Shown here: positions 8,470-16,278 of the stretch, one piece after another
How the letters are laid out: each line of letters starts with the position of its first letter
How positions within the stretch are numbered: position 1 is the stretch's first letter
DNA from: Aromatoleum toluolicum
GTDB taxonomy: Bacteria; Pseudomonadota; Gammaproteobacteria; Burkholderiales; Rhodocyclaceae
Assembly (NCBI RefSeq): GCF_012911005.2
Contig: NZ_WTVS01000013.1
Span: 1 to 64,000, forward strand
DNA: 64,000 nucleotides
Reading direction: 5' to 3'
Translations under genes and position numbers: made by a program
Notes under the pieces: model-generated
The model's database searches: none
Told to the model about the DNA's origin: nothing
Seen by the model: the letters and a program-made list of their open reading frames with translations, nothing else

Positions 8470-9274
8470 GGCTGGACGATTCGCAGAACGCGATGCTGGT
8501 GTAGCCGACGACGCGCGCGCGGTCCCCCGCCGTGTCGCCGGAGTTTCGTAGGTCGAGGAGGTGGGGTTCGACGCCGTGACGTGCCGCGACGCGCAGCAGT
8601 CCGTTGATCGGCGTCGCGCCGCAGGCCTGGTCGTGGTCGAGGCCGGTGCGCAGCTTGAGGATCTGGTCGACCGAGCTGCGGTCGGTGCAGCACGCCTGCG
8701 CATAGGGCTGATAGTGCGAGAGGTCCGAGCTGATGACGATCAGCGTTTCCGGCCCGCCCCACAGCGCATCGAGGATATCCGCCACCTGATCGCCGCTGGC
8801 GCCGCCCACCAGCAGCGGGACGAGCTCGAAGGCGTCGAGGATGGTCTGCAGGAAGGGAAGCTGAACCTCCAGGCAATGCTCGAGGGCGTGCGGGCGGTCG
8901 TCGACGACGACATCGGCGCGTTGCTGCAAGGCGAGCCAGTCCGTGCGGCTGACCGGCACTTGACCGAGCGGCGTCGAAAACACCTGCGCGGCGGGCAGCG
9001 CGAAGGATGCGACGGGCATGCGGTGGGCGGGCCCCAGCAGCACCACGCGCCGCACCACGTCGCGCAGCCCGGCAGCCGCAGCATAGGCGCTGGCCGCAAC
9101 TGGGCCGGAATAGACGTAGCCTGCATGGGGCACGATCAACGCCTTCGGAGCGGACACCGCTTCCAGCGGCACGGCGGTCGAGAGCATTTCACCGATCTGC
9201 GCCTGCAGCACATGCGGATCGTCGGGATAGAAATAGCCGGCGACCGCAGCGGGGCGAATGGAGGCAGTGGCCAT
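8447..9274 (-). CDS. amrB: AmmeMemoRadiSam system protein B (MEMO family)
   Basis: A 275-residue MEMO1-like protein, first gene of the cassette. It has IRPAAVAGYFYP at the N-terminus, the IVPHAGYVYSGPVAASAY segment with the conserved His, LLGPAHRM, HALEHCLEVQLPFLQ, and VISSDLSHYQPY. MEMO proteins adopt a fold related to class III ring-opening dioxygenases, and these His/Asp residues match the metal-site positions. The ATG at 9274 has a good ribosome site (AAAGGAAA) 6-7 bases upstream. Function in bacteria is unknown; association with AMMECR1 and radical SAM partners is the main clue. Confidence 0.94.
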   Translation of the reverse strand: MATASIRPAAVAGYFYPDDPHVLQAQIGEMLSTAVPLEAVSAPKALIVPHAGYVYSGPVAASAYAAAAGLRDVVRRVVLLGPAHRMPVASFALPAAQVFSTPLGQVPVSRTDWLALQQRADVVVDDRPHALEHCLEVQLPFLQTILDAFELVPLLVGGASGDQVADILDALWGGPETLIVISSDLSHYQPYAQACCTDRSSVDQILKLRTGLDHDQACGATPINGLLRVAARHGVEPHLLDLRNSGDTAGDRARVVGYTSIAFCESSSHAASARH

Positions 9275-9333
9275 GAATTTCCTTTCGGGTGAGGTGGCGG
9301 AGCCGAACTGGTCGTTTAGCGTTTGCTGATGAA

Positions 9334-10605
9334 TTATAGGCTTCCCGGAAACATTGCAAGCCAGGCGATTCCGCCGCCCAGGCCGGCCGCGACCGCGCCC
9401 ATGCCGCCGAGAATCTTCATGCCCAGCGGCCGTCCGCCTACGACGACGGCAATGCCGGTCTTGAACGCGAGATTCGCGATCATCGCCAGGCAGATGGCGA
9501 TCACCGTGACGTCGAGCGCGAGCTTCCCGAGGTTGAAGAGGCGCATGCTCGACAGCGCGATCGCATCCAGGTCGGTGAGGCCGGAAACGAGTGCGAGGAC
9601 GTACATCCCCTGCTTGCCGGCGATGTCGGAGAGCCAGGCCGACACGAAAAGCACCACGGCGTACACCGCACCGAAGCCGAGCGCGGCGCGCAGTTCGGTC
9701 GGGTTGCGCGTCTCGGGCATGACGGCCTGGCCGCTCGTCTGCTCGCGCCAGTACCAGAACAGGCTGAGCGCGCCGAGGAGCAGGGCGGGGGCCACCGCAA
9801 CCGCCAGCGATGTCACGATGCCCGGCGCCACTACCGCGGCGATCACGGTGACGCGGATCATCATCACCAGATTCGCGAGCACGATCACGAGTGCGGCCAT
9901 CGGGGCGGAGGGCGGCATTTCGCGCGCATTGCGTGCATAGATCAGCGTCGTGGCGGTGCTCGATGCGAGACCGCCGGCGATGCCGACAAAGGCCGCGCCG
10001 TAGCGCGCCCCGACCAGGCGCAGGGTTGCGTAGCCCGCAAGGCTCAGGCCCGAGATCAGCACCACCATCCACCATACCTGGCGCGGGTTGATCGCGTTGT
10101 ACGGGTCGAAGGTTTCGTTCGGGAGGAAGGGCAGGATGACCAGCGACAGGACGGCGAACTGGAAGATCGAGATCCATTCCTTCGCCTCCAGCCGCGTCGC
10201 GACGCCCCGCAGTTCGGTCTTGAAGTAAAGCAGGATCGTCGTCGCAACCGACAGGATCACCGCTACCATTGCATGGCCTATCCATACTGCGACCCCCAGG
10301 CAGTAGCAGACCAGCAGGGCCGCGACGGAGGTCGTCCCCGGATCGACCGGGTCCGGATGGCGCAGGTAGGCGGCGATGATCATGGCGCCGATGATCACCA
10401 TGCCGACGACCACCGGTGCGATGGAGGCGAGGTGCTCGCCGAGCATCGCGGCCAGCGCGCCCAGCAGGCCGACGATGCCGAAGGTGCGGACGCCGGCCCG
10501 TGCCGACGCGACGCGCTCGCGCTCGAATCCGATCAGCAGGCCGATGCCGATCGCGATCAGGAAAGCCTCGATCTGGGCAAAGTCGACCGGTTTTGCAAAA
10601 GGCAC
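9334..10605 (-). CDS. MgtC/SapB-DUF4010 integral membrane protein
   Basis: A 423-residue polytopic membrane protein. Residues 10-140 form an MgtC-like half (IGIGLLIGFERERV, then GVRTFGIVGLLGALAA), and the rest matches the DUF4010 type with about nine further hydrophobic segments, including GLTDLDAIALS. The start is a GTG at 10605 with a strong AAAGGAG about 8 bases upstream, which decides against longer readings. The related MgtC domain is linked to growth at low Mg2+ and virulence in pathogens, but the role of the DUF4010 fusion is not known. It is divergent from ispD. Confidence 0.88.
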   Translation of the reverse strand: MPFAKPVDFAQIEAFLIAIGIGLLIGFERERVASARAGVRTFGIVGLLGALAAMLGEHLASIAPVVVGMVIIGAMIIAAYLRHPDPVDPGTTSVAALLVCYCLGVAVWIGHAMVAVILSVATTILLYFKTELRGVATRLEAKEWISIFQFAVLSLVILPFLPNETFDPYNAINPRQVWWMVVLISGLSLAGYATLRLVGARYGAAFVGIAGGLASSTATTLIYARNAREMPPSAPMAALVIVLANLVMMIRVTVIAAVVAPGIVTSLAVAVAPALLLGALSLFWYWREQTSGQAVMPETRNPTELRAALGFGAVYAVVLFVSAWLSDIAGKQGMYVLALVSGLTDLDAIALSSMRLFNLGKLALDVTVIAICLAMIANLAFKTGIAVVVGGRPLGMKILGGMGAVAAGLGGGIAWLAMFPGSL

Positions 10606-10742
10606 TTCGGGCTCTCCTTTCGCACATACCGCGAGGGTTTCGGGGGCAGCCGCGTTCCTTTCGTTACAATTGCCACTGTATTCCAATCGCTGCCTGCGCG
10701 CACGCGGCGGGCAGAGTTTCGCCTGGCCTGGCGCGGCACGGT

Positions 10743-10748
10743 TAGAAT
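10743..10748 (+). promoter_or_regulatory. Candidate -10 hexamer just before ispD
   Basis: TAGAAT ends 7 bases before the ispD ATG, and no Shine-Dalgarno sequence is present in between. If used, transcription would begin at or within a few bases of the start codon, giving a nearly leaderless mRNA. No good -35 is visible at 16-18 bp. This is inference from spacing. Confidence 0.35.
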
Positions 10749-10755
10749 CCGCGCC

Positions 10756-11460
10756 ATGCAGAATTTTCATCCCCGCCATTTCGCGATCGTTCCGGCTGCA
10801 GGCAGCGGCAGCCGCATGGGCGCATCGCAGCCGAAGCAGTATCTGGAGCTGCTCGGCAAGCCGCTCATCCGGCATTCGCTCGAAGTGCTGTGCGCGACGC
10901 CGGAGATCGACAAGGTCTTCGTCGTGCTCTCGGTCGGCGATGCGGAGTGGAAGCGCCACGACTGGTCCGGCCTCGGTCCCAAGCTGGTGCCGCTGTTCTG
11001 CGGCGGCGCCACGCGCGCCGACAGCGTACTGGGCGGTCTGCGCGCGATCGTGCGCGAGGCGGAGCAGTCGGACTGGGTGCTCGTGCATGATGCGGCGCGC
11101 CCCTGTCTCGCCCGCTGGCACATCGAGAAGCTCATCCGCGATCTCGCCCACGACGAGGTCGGCGGCATTCTGGCGGTGCCCGTCGCCGACACGCTCAAGC
11201 GTTCCGACGCGCATCGCCACGTGCTCGAGACCGTGCCGCGCGACAGCCTGTGGCAGGCGCAGACGCCGCAGATGTTCCGCTACGTGATGCTGCGCCGTGC
11301 GCTGGAGGCCGCGAGCAACGTCACCGACGAGGCCAGCGCGATCGAGGCCGCCGGCCTGCGTCCCCGGCTGATCGAGGGCGACGCCACCAACCTGAAGGTC
11401 ACCTATCCGCTCGACCTGCACCTGGCCGAGTGGATCCTCACGAACAGGGATTCACGCTGA
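10756..11460 (+). CDS. ispD: 2-C-methyl-D-erythritol 4-phosphate cytidylyltransferase
   Basis: A 234-residue enzyme that couples CTP to methylerythritol 4-phosphate, step three of the MEP isoprenoid pathway. It has the nucleotide-binding loop [13 protein letters not shown] at residues 9-21 with conserved Gly/Arg, the [14 protein letters not shown] motif, VHDAARPC near 110, and TPQMFRY. Length is typical. The ATG at 10756 is chosen because the nucleotide loop begins 8 residues later. It is followed after 1 base by ispF, the classic pairing. Confidence 0.97.
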   Translation: MQNFHPRHFAIVPAAGSGSRMGASQPKQYLELLGKPLIRHSLEVLCATPEIDKVFVVLSVGDAEWKRHDWSGLGPKLVPLFCGGATRADSVLGGLRAIVREAEQSDWVLVHDAARPCLARWHIEKLIRDLAHDEVGGILAVPVADTLKRSDAHRHVLETVPRDSLWQAQTPQMFRYVMLRRALEAASNVTDEASAIEAAGLRPRLIEGDATNLKVTYPLDLHLAEWILTNRDSR

Positions 11461-11461
11461 C

Positions 11462-11959
11462 ATGAAAGTACCCTTCCGCATCGGCCAGGGCTTCGACGTG
11501 CATGCCCTGGTGCCGGGACGCCCGCTGATCGTAGGCGGCGTCACAATTCCCTACGAGCGCGGGCTGCTGGGCCATTCCGACGCCGACGTGCTGTTGCACG
11601 CGCTGACCGACGCACTGCTCGGTGCCGCGGGGCTTGGCGACATCGGGCGCCTGTTCCCCGACACCGACCCGCAGCACTCCGGCGCGGACAGCCGCGTGCT
11701 GTTGCGCGAGGCCTACGCTGCCGTGCGCGCTGCCGGCTTTGCGGTTGTCAACGTCGACGCCACGGTGATCTGTCGCGCACCGCGGATCCTGCCGCATGCT
11801 CCGGCGATGGTCGCGAACATCGCGGCCGACCTCGGGATCGGGGACGCGATGGTGAATATCAAGGGCAAGACCACCGAGAAGCTCGGCTTCACCGGTCGCG
11901 GCGAAGGCATCGCCGCGCAGGTCGTGGCCCTGCTCGTGCAGGATGACGCGGCCGCCTGA
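11462..11959 (+). CDS. ispF: 2-C-methyl-D-erythritol 2,4-cyclodiphosphate synthase
   Basis: A 165-residue MEP-pathway cyclase that forms the cyclic diphosphate from the IspE product. The metal-site motif near the N-terminus reads [11 protein letters not shown] (Asp and His ligands), followed by [21 protein letters not shown]. The substrate loop is [12 protein letters not shown] and the C-terminal part has [18 protein letters not shown]. It begins 1 base after the ispD stop and overlaps the next gene by 17 bp, so the three form one transcription unit. Confidence 0.97.
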   Translation: MKVPFRIGQGFDVHALVPGRPLIVGGVTIPYERGLLGHSDADVLLHALTDALLGAAGLGDIGRLFPDTDPQHSGADSRVLLREAYAAVRAAGFAVVNVDATVICRAPRILPHAPAMVANIAADLGIGDAMVNIKGKTTEKLGFTGRGEGIAAQVVALLVQDDAAA

Positions 11960-12515
11960 TCCAGCGCCCGGCGAAAGGCCGCGCGCGCGGGTGTACTTCG
12001 CCCTCTGGCCGGCGCCGGCGGCCGCGCGCAGGCTGCACAAGGAGGGCGAGCTCGCACACGGGCTTACCGGCGGCCGCCGCATGCGCCGCGACACCCTGCA
12101 CCTGACGCTCGCCTTTATCGGCGACATTCCGCGCGAACGCCTCGACGAACTGCGCGCGGCAGCGGACAAGGTCGCGTTCTCGCCGTTCACGCTCAGCCTC
12201 GACCGTATCGCCGGCTGGCGCCACAACCACATCGTGTGGGCCGGGGCGAGCGAACTGCCCGGCGAACTGGAATCGCTCGTGACCCAGCTCAACGCTGCCC
12301 TTGCCGCAGCGGGCTTCCCCGTCGAACGCCGCAAGTTCGCCGCGCACGTCACGCTGCTGCGCAACGCTCGCGGCGAGCTCCCCGCTGCGGAACTCGATCC
12401 TCCGGTCGAGTGGCCGGTGGGCGACTTCGTGCTGGTCGAGTCCGATCCCAAGCCCGAAGGGGCTCAATACACCGTGCTCGAATCCTGGCCGGGCACTACC
12501 GGCGCGCCGGGCTGA
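11943..12515 (+). CDS. thpR: RNA 2',3'-cyclic phosphodiesterase (2'-5' RNA ligase family)
   Basis: A 190-residue member of the 2H phosphoesterase superfamily. Both catalytic HxTx motifs are present: HLTLAF near residue 54 and HVTLLR near residue 137. The N-terminus has VYFALWP, typical of ThpR. Family enzymes open 2',3'-cyclic phosphates on RNA and show 2'-5' ligase activity in vitro; the cellular role is uncertain. It overlaps the ispF end by 17 bp in another frame, which suggests translational coupling rather than a functional link. Confidence 0.93.
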   Translation: MTRPPDPAPGERPRARVYFALWPAPAAARRLHKEGELAHGLTGGRRMRRDTLHLTLAFIGDIPRERLDELRAAADKVAFSPFTLSLDRIAGWRHNHIVWAGASELPGELESLVTQLNAALAAAGFPVERRKFAAHVTLLRNARGELPAAELDPPVEWPVGDFVLVESDPKPEGAQYTVLESWPGTTGAPG

Positions 12516-12523
12516 GTGCGCGG

Positions 12524-12545
12524 GCAGGGGTGCTGGCATCCCTGC
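12524..12545 (+). terminator. Hairpin after ispD-ispF-thpR
   Basis: Arms GCAGGGGTGC and GCATCCCTGC (one G-T pair) with a 2-base loop lie 9 bases after the thpR stop. No T run follows, so it may be a processing or Rho-assisted end rather than a full intrinsic terminator. Confidence 0.35.
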
Positions 12546-12679
12546 AGGCTCGCCGCCGGCATCCTAAAATACATCGTCGGCGAACGTGCAGGGGGCGCCG
12601 CAGGGAGGGTTTCCGTATCCCAATCTTGCCAAGGGCGACGTACAAGAATTGCCCGCACCTGATGACCAGGAGAACTGCC

Positions 12680-13165
12680 ATGGCAATCCCGTCGAGAGTC
12701 CATGAATTCATGATGGAGCACGGTCTGCGCTTCGACGTGCTGAGCCATCCCCATTCCCACAGCAGCATGGATACCGCGCACCTTGCGCGCATTCCGGCGA
12801 GCAGCCTCGCGAAATCGGTCGTGCTCGAAGACGACCACGGCTACCTGATGGCCGTGCTGCCGTCGACGCAGCACGTGCAACTGGGCATCCTGAGCCGGGC
12901 AATGCATCGCGAGTTGCGCCTGGCGTCCGAGTCGGAACTGTCGGAGCTGTTCGGCGACTGCGAAGCCGGCGCGGTGCCGCCGCTGGGGGCGGTCTACGGC
13001 ATGCGCATGATCGTGGATGAAAGTCTGGCCGACGAGGACGAGATCTACTTCGAGGCCGGCGACCACGAGAAGATCATCCAGATGAGCCGCAGCGACTTCA
13101 TGACCATGATGGAGATGGAGAACGCCGAGCGCATGCACTTCAGCGGGCGCCAGTGGCGGCATTGA
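12680..13165 (+). CDS. YbaK/prolyl-tRNA editing domain protein (aminoacyl-tRNA deacylase-like)
   Basis: A 161-residue single-domain protein of the YbaK/ProX/INS superfamily, which hydrolyses mischarged aminoacyl-tRNAs. Visible landmarks are SSLAKSVVLEDDHGYLMAV with the conserved Lys, the beta strand VQLGILSRAM, and the GAVPPLGAVYGM loop that shapes the substrate pocket. A tail rich in Met and acidic residues ends the protein. The ATG at 12680 has AGGAGA 7 bases upstream. Which tRNA is edited cannot be told. It stands alone, 164 bp after thpR. Confidence 0.85.
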   Translation: MAIPSRVHEFMMEHGLRFDVLSHPHSHSSMDTAHLARIPASSLAKSVVLEDDHGYLMAVLPSTQHVQLGILSRAMHRELRLASESELSELFGDCEAGAVPPLGAVYGMRMIVDESLADEDEIYFEAGDHEKIIQMSRSDFMTMMEMENAERMHFSGRQWRH

Positions 13166-13198
13166 GCTGACGGCGCGCGAGCAGCGCAGGTGAAAAAA

Positions 13199-13221
13199 AG
13201 CGGGGCGCCAAGCGCCCCGCT
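13199..13221 (-). terminator. Intrinsic terminator of the host-attachment-family gene
   Basis: A perfect 10-bp stem (AGCGGGGCGC / GCGCCCCGCT) with a CAA loop has an A run at 13193-13199 on its left, which is a U run for minus-strand transcripts. It lies 69 bp past the stop of the gene at 13290-13730 and 34 bp past the YbaK-type gene read towards it. Two further short stems follow at 13229-13249 and 13253-13269. Confidence 0.8.
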
Positions 13222-13289
13222 GCTCTTCGGGACCGCTCTTCACGGTCCCATCGTCTCCTGAAGAGAGACGCTCGAAGAATCGTTCGGAA

Positions 13290-13730
13290 TCAGACGAACA
13301 GGCAGGACGCGAGGCGTTCGCGCAGCACCGGTTCGGGTTCCTTGGTGTAGTCCTTTTCGAAGCGGTCAGTGATCAGCTGCGCAGTCGGGGTGTCGAGCAC
13401 CGAATTGAGCATTCCCATGAATGCCGGCGGTGCAAAGACGATGGCCCGGCCGAATGCGTTCGTGGCTCGTCCTTTGTATAGCTCCTGTGCAATCTCCTGC
13501 GCAAAGACCTTGGCCTCGTGAGTCTTGGGCTGGGTCTGCGCCTGCTTCGAACCCGATGCGTTGCCCGCCGAGGGCGACGCGCCCGCGCGGTCGGTAACGA
13601 GTTCGGAATTCTTCTGTCGACTTTCGGGGTGGATCAGCTCCTTAACCAGCGTCAGGCCCTTGTTGGGACCAAGATTCGCATACAGTTTGGCCAGGCTGGC
13701 ATTGGCAACCAGAATCCAGGTAATCGCCAT
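13290..13730 (-). CDS. Host attachment protein family member
   Basis: A 146-residue soluble protein that resembles the Host_attach family (named after a Rhizobiaceae plant-attachment factor). It starts ITWILVANASLAKLYAN, the hallmark N-terminal strand, has a low-complexity Ser/Gln/Lys middle (about residues 50-70), and ends with FVAPPAF-like FAPPAFMGML and DRFEKDYTKEPEPVLRERL. The fold belongs to the eRF1-like/baeRF group. A strong CCGGAGGA ribosome site precedes the ATG at 13730. The family name does not prove an attachment role here. It is monocistronic with its own terminator. Confidence 0.85.
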   Translation of the reverse strand: MAITWILVANASLAKLYANLGPNKGLTLVKELIHPESRQKNSELVTDRAGASPSAGNASGSKQAQTQPKTHEAKVFAQEIAQELYKGRATNAFGRAIVFAPPAFMGMLNSVLDTPTAQLITDRFEKDYTKEPEPVLRERLASCLFV

Positions 13731-13972
13731 GAATCGTCCTCCGGGATTTGAGTCGAACGGACAGCACGCTGCGCCTGCGAACGCAGCGATTCCAGCTTAG
13801 ACCTGCTGTCACAGGATCGCAATCGAATTCGTCTGCGAAGTTTGAAGCGAATTGTGAAAGGCCCGTAGGACTTGGATTCACGGGATTTTTCGGGTGCCGG
13901 ACATACGCCGTAAAACCCAGATGGAATATCAGCGCAGGGCGCTGTTTGTGCTCGTGGGGACCGGCCGGGCGT
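13731..13972. other. Intergenic region without a recognisable gene
   Basis: This 242-bp stretch is upstream of the host-attachment-family gene and downstream of the flavodoxin-like gene. It is less GC-rich than its surroundings and probably holds the promoter of the gene at 13730. No RNA gene, dyad or ORF with family features was seen. Confidence 0.5.
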
Positions 13973-14437
13973 TCAGAAAATCCCGAGCCCGAGTCCGCTG
14001 GCGATCGCCTCGCCGAGCTCCTCGCATTGCACGAGCGACTCGTCGGTGACGAACTTGCGCACGATCACTGCGTCCGCCACCGCCTTCCATCCGTAGCCGC
14101 GGGCGATGCGTTCGATCTCGCGCACCGCGCCCGTGCCGTCGTTCCCCGCGCTCACGAACACGGCATAGGGCAGGGCCGTGAGCTTGCCTTCGCAGGGGTA
14201 ATAGGTGCGATCGAAGAAGTCCTTGAGCGCGCCGGACATGTAGCCGAAGTTCTCGGGCGTGCCGAGCAGCAGGGCGTCGCAGACGAGCAGGTCGTCGACG
14301 CCCGCATCGAAGGCCCGCTTCACGACGGTTTCGGTCTCGGCCACGCGCCGCGCACCGCGCACGACCGCCTCCGCCAGACGGCCGGTATTGCCGGACTGGG
14401 TGTGATACACGACGAGCAGCCGCTTGCGTTCGCTCAT
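13973..14437 (-). CDS. Flavodoxin-like / NAD(P)H-dependent FMN reductase family protein
   Basis: A 154-residue flavodoxin-fold protein. The phosphate-binding loop of FMN is visible as YHTQSGNTGRLAEAV at residues 11-25, and a second flavin contact region reads LGTPENFGYMSGALKDFFDRTYY. It probably binds FMN in the cytoplasm; the electron partner is not evident. The ATG at 14437 overlaps the mtfA stop (ATGA), so the two are translationally coupled. Confidence 0.88.
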   Translation of the reverse strand: MSERKRLLVVYHTQSGNTGRLAEAVVRGARRVAETETVVKRAFDAGVDDLLVCDALLLGTPENFGYMSGALKDFFDRTYYPCEGKLTALPYAVFVSAGNDGTGAVREIERIARGYGWKAVADAVIVRKFVTDESLVQCEELGEAIASGLGLGIF

Positions 14438-15249
14438 GGTGATTCGACGCCCGTGTCCCGTGGCGGTTCGCCGTACACGCGCCGTTCGCCCGCCGCGGGG
14501 TCGGCGCCGTAGAACTGCCGCAGCTGCTCGTAGATTGCCGGGAAGTCCTCCTGCAGCAGGCAGGGGGCTTCGTAGAAGGTCTCGGAGGCGACGGCGAAGA
14601 ACTCGCCCGGGCTCTCGGCGCCGTAGGGGTCGAGCGCCGTCTCCGCGTGCGCGTCGACCTGCCGGCAGAAGCGCTCGTAGCCTGCCGAGAAGGCCTCCGC
14701 CCAGGCCTTGCGCGACATCCCCGCAGGCAGCAGGGGCAGGCCGTCGACCTCGCCGTTTTCCATGTCGAGCTTGTGGGCGAACTCGTGGACCACGACGTTC
14801 ACCCCCTCCGGGGCATCCTCCTCGTCGTGCCACGAAACCAGCACCGGGCCGCCTTCCCACGCTTCGCCGAGCACCTCGTCGTCGTATTCGTGCACGACAC
14901 CAGTCTCGTCCATGATCTTGCGCGGAATGACGAAATCCCCCGGGTAGACGATCACGCCGACCCAGCCGCGGTAAGCGTGCAGCCCGATGCGCAGCACCGG
15001 CAGGCAGGCTTGCAGGGCGATCGTGACGATGACCTCGTCGGTGAGCGCGAAGCCGTGGGCGCCGTAGAACTGCTTCTCGGCGATGAAGGCGCGCGCCAGT
15101 TCCCGCAGCTGCGGGCGGTGCTCCGGCTCGAGGTAATCGAGGAAGGGCAGCCGCGCCTCCGCGCGTGCCCACATCGCGTCCGAAACCGACACCGCATCGA
15201 CGCGGCGCGTCCTGCGCCAGCGGCGGAAGCGTTCGAGGATGCCGATCAT
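14434..15249 (-). CDS. mtfA: Zinc-dependent peptidase MtfA
   Basis: A 271-residue homologue of MtfA (YeeI), a zinc metallopeptidase that in enterobacteria binds the repressor Mlc. The HExxH zinc motif HEFAH lies near residue 154, and a downstream Glu ligand is likely in FFAVASETFYE. YRGWVGVIVYPGDFVIPR and the C-terminal QLRQFYGADPA are typical of the family. The start MIGILERFRRW at 15249 is preferred; an upstream extension runs into the EamA gene. No Mlc/PTS glucose gene is seen nearby, so the target is open. Confidence 0.93.
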   Translation of the reverse strand: MIGILERFRRWRRTRRVDAVSVSDAMWARAEARLPFLDYLEPEHRPQLRELARAFIAEKQFYGAHGFALTDEVIVTIALQACLPVLRIGLHAYRGWVGVIVYPGDFVIPRKIMDETGVVHEYDDEVLGEAWEGGPVLVSWHDEEDAPEGVNVVVHEFAHKLDMENGEVDGLPLLPAGMSRKAWAEAFSAGYERFCRQVDAHAETALDPYGAESPGEFFAVASETFYEAPCLLQEDFPAIYEQLRQFYGADPAAGERRVYGEPPRDTGVESP

Positions 15250-15253
15250 CGCG

Positions 15254-16147
15254 TCAGCGCCCCGGGCCGCGCGTGGCCAGCACGATGCCGGAGAACACCA
15301 GCGCGATCCCCGCGAAGTGGTACCACAGCGGCCGTTCACCGAGGAAGATCGCCGCCAGCAGGGTCGTGAATACCGGCATCAGGTGGATGAACTGCGCGCC
15401 GCGGTTCGGGCCGACGGCTGCCACGGCGGCGTTGTAGAACACATAGCCGAGAAAGCCGGGGAAGATCCCCGTGTACAGAATGCCGGCGATCGACGCGGCG
15501 CTGACGGCAATCGTACGTCCTTGGTCGATTTCCCACAGATAGGCGGGGATCAGCGGCAGCAGGCCGACCAGCGTGAAGGCCGCGAGCAGCAGCATCGGAT
15601 CCACACCGGCAGGGCGCCGCTGCAGCCCGACGGTGTAGATACCCCAGGTCAGCACCGCGAGCAGCATCCACAGGTCGCCGGGATTCAGGCTCAACCCGAG
15701 CAGGGTCGCGACGCTGCCGTGGCTCACGATCGTCATGACACCAGCGAAGGACAAGACGATCGCCAGCGTCTCCAGCCGTCCGAGGCGTTTGCCGAGGAAC
15801 AGGAAGGCCAGCACGATCGTCGCGATTGGCGTGAAGGAGTTGAGCAGCGTCGCGCTCGTTGCGGTCGTGTACTGGAGCGCGATGTAGGCGAAGGTGTTGT
15901 AGCCGCCGACGCCTACGAGGCCGAGGAACACGACCATAGGCCAGCGTGCCCGCAGTTGCGGCCACTGGCTGCGCAGGTGCGGCAGCGCGAACGGGAGCAT
16001 CAGCATGAGCGCGATCGTCCAGCGCCAGAAGGCCAGCGCCAGCGGCGGGACCGCGCCATGCAGGCCACGGCCGACGATCATGTTGCCGGACCAGAACAGC
16101 ACGGTGAGGGTGAGCAGGAGGTAGGGGTTGACGAAGATTTTTTTCAT
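15254..16147 (-). CDS. EamA/DMT-family transporter
   Basis: A 297-residue inner-membrane protein with ten predicted transmembrane segments in two EamA repeats. The first repeat begins LLLTLTVLFWSGNMIVGRGL and has the PPLALAFWRW loop; the second begins PGDLWMLLAVLTWGIYTVGLQR. Family members export or import small metabolites such as amino acids or nucleosides; the substrate is not predictable. It starts at the ATG at 16147, is 4 bp from mtfA, and is first of a three-gene minus-strand operon, divergent from relA. Confidence 0.9.
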   Translation of the reverse strand: MKKIFVNPYLLLTLTVLFWSGNMIVGRGLHGAVPPLALAFWRWTIALMLMLPFALPHLRSQWPQLRARWPMVVFLGLVGVGGYNTFAYIALQYTTATSATLLNSFTPIATIVLAFLFLGKRLGRLETLAIVLSFAGVMTIVSHGSVATLLGLSLNPGDLWMLLAVLTWGIYTVGLQRRPAGVDPMLLLAAFTLVGLLPLIPAYLWEIDQGRTIAVSAASIAGILYTGIFPGFLGYVFYNAAVAAVGPNRGAQFIHLMPVFTTLLAAIFLGERPLWYHFAGIALVFSGIVLATRGPGR

Positions 16148-16266
16148 TATGCGTGTGCGCCCCGGACGCGTGTCGGCACATCCGCATGGCGCATCGGACG
16201 GGCCGAAGATGATCTCACAATGCGCGTGTGTGGCGTGCTGCGCGGCGTGTTTGGCGCACCATATGG

Positions 16267-16272
16267 GATAAT
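16267..16272 (+). promoter_or_regulatory. Candidate -10 hexamer just before relA
   Basis: GATAAT (in TATGGGATAATCC) ends 6 bases before the relA ATG and no ribosome site intervenes. It is the same arrangement as at ispD and tsaB, and would give a nearly leaderless transcript if active. Confidence 0.35.
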
Positions 16273-16278
16273 CCGCAC

